This document shows, in pieces, positions 57,409 to 64,000 of a DNA stretch of 64,000 nt. Under the pieces are notes generated by a model that saw only the letters and a list, made by a program, of their open reading frames with translations, ran no database searches and was not told the DNA's origin. Both the position numbers and the translations under genes were made by a program. Within the stretch, counting starts at the first letter, position 1; the number at the start of each line of letters is the position of its first letter. Source of the DNA: Atherinomorus stipes (taxonomy: Eukaryota > Chordata > Actinopteri > Atheriniformes > Atherinidae); assembly GCA_023101725.1 (NCBI GenBank), contig JALJCO010012847.1, positions 233,501 through 297,500 on the forward strand, given 5' to 3'.

Positions 57409-60400
57409 TGTTACGCCCCCAAACGTAATAATTCCTGCAAACGTTTTAAAAATATGCCTTTTAATGTAATAATTTCCCACAAACGTAATAACTATTACAT
57501 GTGCAGTAGTTTATTACGTTTGTGGGAAAGTGCATAACTTCCCGCAAATGTAATGATGCAGTAAATAATGGTGTTGTGTTTGTTGTTTGATTGTTGCCTA
57601 TTTAAAATAGGAACCCCTGCAAAGCTTGATGTGACGTGACGTTATATCCATGCTGATAAGAAACTCTGTATCTGCAGGTCTTGATGCTCAATTCAGATTT
57701 TTTTGTCAGATCCGATCTTTTTGTGTGGGTGTTCACAGTACATTTCTAAATGTGGCCTGTCCACCGACTACAACATGAACAGCCCACGTTTCTGAAGATG
57801 CTCAGTTGAACACAAATGACTCCATGCACGTAACGGTGTTCATGGAAACCAATGCAAACAAATATGGAGGTTACCTGCTCACGTTGAAAGCGATTTGTGG
57901 CGGCAGTCGGCAAAAGTATGAGCGGGTTTTTCGAAGACTGAGGAAGAAGAGAAAGGCGTTTGTGATGACATCTCTGTGGAACAACTGCTGCAACATCTGT
58001 AGCTACAGAGGAGTGTGTGACTGCAACATCTGTATCTACAGAGGAGTGTGTGACTGCAACATCTGTAGCTACAGAGGAGTGTGTGACTGCAACATCTGTA
58101 GCTACAGAGGAGTGTGTGGATGCAACATCTGTAGCTACAGAGGAGTGTGTGGCTGCAACATCTGTAGCTACAGAGGAGTGTGTGGCTGCAACATCTGTAT
58201 CTACAGAGGAGTGTGTGGATGCAACATCTGTAGCTACAGAGGAGTGTGTGGACTGCAACATCTGTAGCTACAGAGGAGTGTGTGACTGCAACATCTGTAG
58301 CTACAGAGGAGTGTGTGACTGCAACATCTGTAGCTACAGAGGAGTGTGTGGCTGCAACATCTGTATCTACAGAGGAGTGTGTGACTGCAACATCTGTAGC
58401 TACAGAGGAGTGTGTGATGCAACATCTGTAGCTACAGAGGAGTGTGTGACTGCAACATCTGTATCTACAGAGGAGTGTGTGGATGCAACATCTGTAGCTA
58501 CAGAGGAGTGTGTGACTGCAACATCTGTATCTACAGAGGAGTGTGTGACTGCAACATCTGTAGCTACAGATGAGTGTGTGACTGCAACATCTGTAGCTAC
58601 AGAGGAGTGTGTGTGAGTGTGTGACTGCAACATCTGTAGCTACAGAGGAGTGTGTGGATGCAACATCTGTAGCTACAGAGGAGTGTGTGAATGCAACATC
58701 TGTAGCTACAGAGGAGTGTGTGGCTGCAACATCTGTAGCTACAGAGGAGTGTGTGGCTGCAACATCTGTAGCTACAGAGGAGTGTGTGGATGCAACATCT
58801 GTAGCCACAACATGCAACATCTGTAGCTACAGATGAGTGTGTGGCTGCAACATCTGTAGCTACAGAGGAGTGTGTGGCTGCAACATCTGTAGCTACAGAG
58901 GAGTGTGTGACTGCAACATCTGTATCTACAGAGGAGTGTGTGGCTGCAACATCTGTATCTACAGAGGAGTGTGTGACTGCAACATCTGTATCTACAGAGG
59001 AGTGTGTGGATGCAACATCTGTAGCTACAGAGGAGTGTGTGACTGCAACATCTGTAGCTACAGAGGAGTGTGTGACTGCAACATCTGTATCTACAGAGGA
59101 GTGTGTGACTGCAACATCTGTAGCTACAGAGGAGTGTGTGGCTGCAACATCTGTATCTACAGAGGAGTGTGTGGATGCAACATCTGTATCTACAGAGGAG
59201 TGTGTGGATGCATCATCTGTAACTACAGAGGAGTGTGTGGATGCAACATCTGTAGCTACAGAGGAGTGTGTGACTGCAACATCTGTAGCTACAGAGGAGT
59301 GTGTGACTGCAACATCTGTAGCTACAGAGGAGTGTGTGGCTGCAACATCTGTATCTACAGAGGAGTGTGTGACTGCAACATCTGTATCTACAGAGGAGTG
59401 TGTGGATGCAACATCTGTAGCTACAGAGGAGTGTGTGACTGCAACATCTGTAGCTACAGAGGAGTGTGTGGATGCAACATCTGTAGCTACAGAGGAGTGT
59501 GTGACTGCAACATCTGTATCTACAGAGGAGTGTGTGACTGCAACATCTGTATCTACAGATGAGTGTGTGACTGCAACATCTGTAGCTACAGAGGAGTGTG
59601 TGGCTGCAACATCTGTATCTACAGAGGAGTGTGTGACTGCAACATCTGTATCTACAGAGGAGTGTGTGGATGCAACATCTGTAGCTACAGAGGAGTGTGT
59701 GAATGCAACATCTGTATCTACAGAGGAGTGTGTGGCTGCAACATCTGTAGCTACAGAGGAGTGTGTGGCTGCAACATCTGTAGCTACAGAGGAGTGTGTG
59801 ACTGCAACATCTGTAGCCACAACATGCAACATCTGTAGCTACAGATGAGTGTGTGGCTGCAACATCTGTAGCTACAGAGGAGTGTGTGGCTGCAACATCT
59901 GTAGCTACAGAGGAGTGTGTGACTGCAACATCTGTATCTACAGAGGAGTGTGTGGCTGCAACATCTGTATCTACAGAGGAGTGTGTGACTGCAACATCTG
60001 TATCTACAGAGGAGTGTGTGGATGCAACATCTGTAGCTACAGAGGAGTGTGTGACTGCAACATCTGTAGCTACAGAGGAGTGTGTGGCTGCAACATCTGT
60101 AGCTACAGAGGAGTGTGTGGATGCAACATCTGTATCTACAGAGGAGTGTGTGGATGCAACATCTGTATCTACAGAGGAGTGTGTGGATGCAACATCTGTA
60201 TCTACAGAGGAGTGTGTGTGAATGCAACATCTGTATCTACAGAGGAGTGTGTGAATGCAACATCTGTATCTACAGAGGAGTGTGTGAATGCAACATCTGT
60301 ATCTACAGAGGAGTGTGTGGATGCAACATCTGTATCTACAGAGGAGTGTGTGACTGCAACATCTGTAGCTACAGAGGAGTGTGCGACTGCAACATCTGTA

Positions 60401-60841
60401 TCTACAGAGGAGTGTGTGACTGCAACATCTGTAGCTACAGAGGAGTGTGACTGCAACATCTGTAGCTACAGAGGAGTGTGCGACTGCAACATCTGTATCT
60501 ACAGAGGAGTGTGTGAATGCAACATCTGTATCTACAGAGGAGTGTGTGGATGCAACATCTGTATCTACAGAGGAGTGTGTGACTGCAACATCTGTAGCTA
60601 CAGAGGAGTGTGTGGATGCAACATCTGTATCTACAGATGACAGAAGGAAACAACAGGCAACAACAATCACAACACCATTATTTATTGCATCATTACATTT
60701 ACGGGAAGTTGTGCACTTTCCCACAAATGTAATAAACTACTGCAAACTTAATAGTTACTACTTTTGTGGGAAATCGCTCTTACATTTGCAGGATTATTAC
60801 ATTAAAAGCTGCATATTTTTATTACGTTTGCGGGTGTAACA
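57409..60841. mobile_element. TIR element with an internal 33-bp minisatellite (Ginger-like termini?)
   Basis: TGTTAC...GTAACA termini begin inverted repeats of about 186-190 bp (57409-57598 and 60656-60841), roughly 80% identical by eye. Shared segments include gcagtagtttatta, tttgtgggaaagtgca and aaataatggtgttgtg. An exact 5-bp TSD GACCT lies at 57404-57408 and 60842-60846. TGT/ACA ends with a 5-bp TSD fit the Ginger superfamily as I remember it; other assignments are possible. There is no transposase. The interior holds 390 nt of unidentified sequence and then the tandem array. Confidence 0.85.
57988..60640. repeat. 33-bp minisatellite, about 80 copies, in tab2 intron 6
   Basis: Unit TGCAACATCTGTAGCTACAG plus aggagtgtgtgac. 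There are two main variable sites: tagc or tatc in the middle, and gactgc, ggctgc, ggatgc or gaatgc at the unit junction. A marker unit (gtagccacaacatgcaac) occurs at 58801 and 59813, with the same order of about a dozen unit variants around both. This shows a segmental duplication of the array with a 1012-bp offset. Four of six frames are open, giving ORFs of up to 503 codons, including a CNICSYRGVCD-type 11-residue repeat. These are not considered genes. Confidence 0.97.
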
Positions 60842-60869
60842 GACCTTCCTCTCCTCCTCTTCCTCTCAG

Positions 60870-61009
60870 ACACGGGCAGTAAGACTGTGAAGCTGGCTGC
60901 CGACCAGGAGGAAGACGAGGGTACCCAGTGGAGCTGCACGGCCTGCACCTTCCTCAACCATCCGGCCCTGAACCGCTGTGAACAGTGTGAATTCCCGCGG
61001 CACTTCTGA
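60870..61009 (+). CDS. tab2: tab2 exon 7: NZF zinc finger and C-terminus (residues 600-645)
   Basis: Acceptor tcttcctctcag. The AC completes the split Asp codon. An acidic linker (DQEEDEGTQ) leads into the NZF: W620, then zinc ligands C622, C625, C636 and C639 (C-x2-C-x10-C-x2-C). The ubiquitin-contacting Thr-Phe pair is at 626-627 and Q638 sits before the last Cys. The protein ends FPRHF, and TGA is at 61007-61009. This module recognises K63-linked ubiquitin. All key residues are present, so the gene appears functional despite the adjacent transposon. Confidence 0.97.
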
Positions 61010-62400
61010 GCCGCCGTGCCACCACGTGCCTCCTCTTCCTCTGCAGACTCCAGTAGCCACGCCCCCTCCGCTCCTCTGGCGACCCAGACGGAGTCCTGGT
61101 TTTCCTGGTCCTGTCCCCTCCCTCCTCTCTGAGGTTTGACTGGATAGTGTTTACAGCTGAAGGTCGGCTCATACCTCACCTCAGAGACTCGCCCGGGGAC
61201 GCCTCGCCGCTCCCTCCTACAGTATTACAGCGTGGCCCTGCAGTGTGACCGCACACACTTTCACATGCGCACACACTCTCACACACACACACAGGTGCCG
61301 GTGTGCCTTTTGCTGATTGATTATTGTAGTTTTTTCTTCTGTGGTGGCGTACGTGCGGACAGGCCTCTGGTTCTGCCTCTGAAGGGAAAACTAAGACTGC
61401 TCGTGGACTTGACGAATGAAACGTTGCATGCTCGGCGTCCGTACACGGAGACTCTTCCTGTACATAAAGTTAGAATGAGCTTTAAAACTTCTTCACTCCT
61501 ATCCCCTCAACGTATTCGCTTTACAGACTTTAACTTCCTGTCTTGTTGTGTTGCTCCAGTAAGCACCATCTTCCCTTTTTAAGCTTTTTTACTTGATTCG
61601 TGTCAGAGGAAGCCGTGCAGGAGGACAGCAGCAGCCCGGCGCCCGTCACGGCCGCAAAGCGACTAACTGCCATCTTATCTGACAACTGGAATGTAGGATG
61701 ATGTTGGGACAACGACACCTCGGTGAGAAGAGATGCTCCTGGATCAGCTGATGAAGATCAATGTGAAAAGGTTGCTGGTTAAAATCTCTGTGCCTTAAAC
61801 ACATCGGGTCAGGACTGCTCCTTCCTGGAAGCTGACCGAGTAAATAAGTAATTCAGTCAATAAATAAAAACCGCCCTCAGAACAGAAGCACAACATGACT
61901 GTCCACTTTGTATCCTCTTATTTCTATTTGGCTCAGTTCATCCTCCGAAGCTGTTATTGATGAGGGTGCTTCTAAAGTTTACTTATTGCTATCAAGTTAC
62001 CTTAAGTGTGGAGTAGTTACCATTTCTTCTTTTTTTTTTTTTTTTTCCACGTTTGTGAACTGTTGCCTTGCATTAGTGCCTTTGAATTTATATTGACAAT
62101 CTATTCTGTAACGTCAAAGTGCTATTTTAAAAACCAAATTCTTATTCATGTGTAAACCCGTTTAGAAGTAGAAGATGAATTATGGTCTCTTAAGCACTTA
62201 CGTCGTACCTTTTTCCAACCCAGAGAAACCAGTTTTCAGCTTTATCTGCACCTTGGTGTGAAGAGGCAGTTTATTCATGTTTTATTAATGGAAAAAAGGA
62301 ATTTGGATATCTAAAGTATTTTTTGATTTTTAGCTGGGAAAACTGTCTTTGTAACAGATAAGTTATTTGTAAAAATAAAAAAATAAAAATCTAAAGGTTG
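61010..62400 (+). other. tab2: tab2 3' UTR
   Basis: Runs to tandem AATAAA signals at 62374-62379 and 62382-62387, followed by a GT-rich downstream element (62396-62410). An internal alternative AATAAA pair is at 61859-61868. A (CA)n stretch is at about 61281-61294. Confidence 0.75.
62374..62387 (+). terminator. tab2: tab2 distal poly(A) signals
   Basis: Two AATAAA hexamers 8 nt apart, then gttgttgagtgttt, a typical GU-rich downstream element. Confidence 0.7.
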
Positions 62401-62425
62401 TTGAGTGTTTGATGCTGCGGTTTGT

Positions 62426-62439
62426 CCACCAGAGGGCAG
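62426..62439 (+). promoter_or_regulatory. CTCF-consensus match just past the tab2 3' end
   Basis: CCACCAGAGGGCAG fits CCASYAGRKGGCRS at all 14 positions, about 25-30 bp downstream of the predicted cleavage site. Confidence 0.55.
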
Positions 62440-63362
62440 CAGAGATCAGCCTGTGGACAGACTTTTTAACAGAAAAACAGTCCGTTTAAATGTTTTTATG
62501 GAAAGACGTCTTTCAGGAATAACAAGCAGGTTATTCACTCACTTTACACCAAATAGAACCGAGTTGGACCCCTTTTTCCTTCAGAACCGCCTTCATTCCT
62601 GGTGTGATGGATCCAACCATTCCTCTGAGGTTTTCTCCATATTGACATCATGGTTTCAAATAGAAACTTCGTTCAAGGTTTAAAGGGGTCATTAAAAGAC
62701 CAAACTTTTGGTTTATTGAAAGATAATTTTAATGTATTTTACGTTTTTTCTGAATTATCAGTAATGCCCCTCAGTCCACACACTTAATCTGACTTCCTGT
62801 TACCTTCTTCTGGAGATCTTCTAGAGATGGTTTTCTCCTTTCTTCTTCATTCTGATGCTGCCGTGTGATTGGCTGGTTAGACATCTTGTTACCAGGCGGA
62901 CATGATGGAAGCTGCTGGTGTTTTTATGAAGGACAGAGGCTGCTTCTCTGCAACGTGCTTCAGCTTTCAGTTCTTCTCTGCAGTCTTGTGAAACCTTCAC
63001 TTATATTTGTTTCTGAGAAAAGCAAAATCTCATTAACAGCCTGCATGTAGGTAATGCGGAGGCTGGAGGTGAGAAGATGACGCCAACGTCCCACTGAGAG
63101 AAGTAGAGGGATACTCGACTTCTATCTCACACCTTTAAGAACTGGTCTGAAACTGGGTTCCGCCCATCCACATAAATACCGTAAAAAGTACTTCCATAAG
63201 TACCTGCAAACTTCTACTATTTTTGAGCTCCCGAAGTGAAAGTGTGAAGTTAAACCTGTGATTTACTCGCAACTTGTTTAAATGAAGTCAGTGTGGATGT
63301 GAAAAAACACCATCCACATTTGTAATTAACTAATTATTTATTCAACCTTTTGTACTCAAACA
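62440..63362. other. intergenic downstream of tab2, nothing recognised
   Basis: Unique-looking sequence with only chance ORFs. Confidence 0.4.
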
Positions 63363-63366
63363 TTAA

Positions 63367-63753
63367 AGGTACAGTATTTAAAAAATTAAAGGTCACTGGC
63401 AGAAAAATGTGATGTATAATTCAAAACTATGTTTCTATTGATGTGTAATTGCTGCACTAGAATAGCTGTTATATGTTTATTTTCTTAGAATGAGTCATAT
63501 CTACTTGCTGGGCGGTGCACATATGGAGGCTGCCATATTTGTTCCATCATTTTTACTACGGCGAACCCTCTGAGCCCCCCACTGGTTCACTCACAGATGA
63601 AAACATCTTTTTTTCTGGGAGAATTTTGGCCACTCATGGCCACCATACATTCACAAAAGGGCTTTGAATATGAAGTCACTGGAAAGAAAACATCTTTTCT
63701 TTCAAATACCCATCTTCACCACTAGATGTCAGTAATTCGTACATAGTGTACCT
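63367..63753. mobile_element. TTAA-type MITE, family T1 copy 3
   Basis: TTAA (63363-63366 and 63754-63757) flanks AGGTACAGTATTT ... CATAGTGTACCT. The body is colinear with 17367-18073 (ggtcactggcagaaaa, atgtttattttctta, aatgagtcatatctactt, ctactagatgtcag-like). Length 387 bp. Confidence 0.87.
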
Positions 63754-63757
63754 TTAA

Positions 63758-64000
63758 CCTGACCGATCTAAGATCAGGATTAATAACTAGATCCAAGTTT
63801 CATCCACAAAATATTTTCTGTTCAAATAAACTTTGTGGAAAAAACAGTTAGTGCATCTCAGTCAGGAGAGGTGTGCTGTGGTTTTTACTATGAAGAAAAA
63901 AAAAAGGGGGTTTTTTGTCCCGAAGGAATGAATGGGATTTGGAGCTTTATTGCTCAGCCAAACTGTCACATAGAGACATCATTTAAAGTTTAAACAGGTC
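63758..64000. other. window end, nothing recognised
   Basis: No gene or repeat boundary seen. Confidence 0.4.

Larger units (their letters stand above)
56747..60869 (+). other. tab2: tab2 intron 6
   Basis: A 4123-nt intron. Its first 660 nt are AT-rich with nothing recognised. The TIR/minisatellite element (57409-60841) fills nearly all of the rest, leaving only the 5-bp TSD and a 23-nt polypyrimidine tract before the last exon. Confidence 0.9.
20740..62400 (+). other. tab2: tab2 gene: TAK1-binding protein 2 (whole locus)
   Basis: TAB2 is a cytoplasmic adaptor that binds K63-linked ubiquitin chains and tethers TAK1 (MAP3K7) to TRAF6-dependent IL-1, TLR and TNF signalling, leading to NF-kB and JNK/p38 activation. 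The spliced frame is 645 residues: an N-terminal CUE domain (about 8-51), a long Pro/Ser/Gln-rich linker (about 52-485), a coiled coil (about 490-570, TAK1-binding region) and a C-terminal NZF zinc finger (620-645). TAB2 rather than TAB3 is supported by GPHLNPS, the FYDNIGF block, [11 protein letters not shown] and the PRHF end. All six coding exons join in phase with GT-AG sites. The product is somewhat shorter than human TAB2 (693 residues from memory); the difference lies mainly in the linker. The locus is loaded with transposons in introns 1, 3 and 6. Confidence 0.95.

Noticed and set aside
57806..60839. Repeat ORFs up to 503 codons in four frames, and a superficial resemblance to a CRISPR-like repeat array
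   Set aside because: The array is a contiguous 33-bp tandem repeat with no unique spacers, inside a vertebrate intron. Frames are open only because the unit lacks stops.
46925..61009. TAB3 as the identity of the second gene
   Set aside because: The exon 3 linker blocks, GPHLNPS, FYDNIGF and the PRHF terminus are TAB2-type. The N-terminus alone would not discriminate.

Overview
The window is vertebrate nuclear DNA, almost certainly from a ray-finned (teleost, probably acanthomorph) fish. It carries the 3' end of one gene and the whole of a second, both on the + strand. Splice sites are canonical GT-AG, the proteins are vertebrate, introns are long, and the intergenic and intronic DNA is filled with short hAT, TTAA-type, Tc1/mariner and Harbinger-like elements typical of fish. 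There is no sign of prokaryotic gene organisation.

Layout. Positions 1-863 hold the last two coding exons of cdk19 (Mediator kinase). Its 3' UTR follows and may be short (to about 1.6 kb) or long (to about 6.26 kb). The region after the stop contains two related minisatellites (2.88-3.89 kb and 4.60-6.12 kb). A C/CA-rich low-complexity block lies at 7.2-8.03 kb, then about 12 kb of intergenic DNA with decayed transposons. A CpG island with a TCTCGCGAGA promoter palindrome at 20.7-21.05 kb marks the start of tab2 (TAK1-binding adaptor). Its 645-codon reading frame is spread over six coding exons: 47016-47117, 49536-50895, 55679-55839, 55989-56082, 56666-56746 and 60870-61009. All splice phases are consistent across the junctions. 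The first intron is about 26 kb and holds one plausible extra 48-nt non-coding exon. The 3' UTR probably ends near 62.4 kb, about 25 bp before a perfect CTCF-type motif.

The most unusual structure is in the last tab2 intron. A 3.43-kb terminal-inverted-repeat element (57409-60841, 5-bp target duplication) carries about 80 copies of a 33-bp tandem repeat. It inserted between a consensus branch site and the polypyrimidine tract of the final exon. The ancestral branch site is now 3.46 kb away in linear sequence, yet the roughly 186-bp inverted repeats could fold it back next to the acceptor. A second inverted-repeat element ends about 32 bp upstream of the exon-3 acceptor, and a hAT-inside-hAT nest fills intron 3.

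Many elements were delimited directly by matching ends and target duplications. They include two 8-bp-TSD copies of one hAT MITE, four or five copies of a second hAT family with a variable internal tandem array, TTAA-bounded elements with nested insertions, and Tc1/mariner transposase relics. No tRNA, rRNA, CRISPR array or intact transposase gene was found. Family names for mobile elements rest on ends, TSD length and remembered consensus features, not on database searches.
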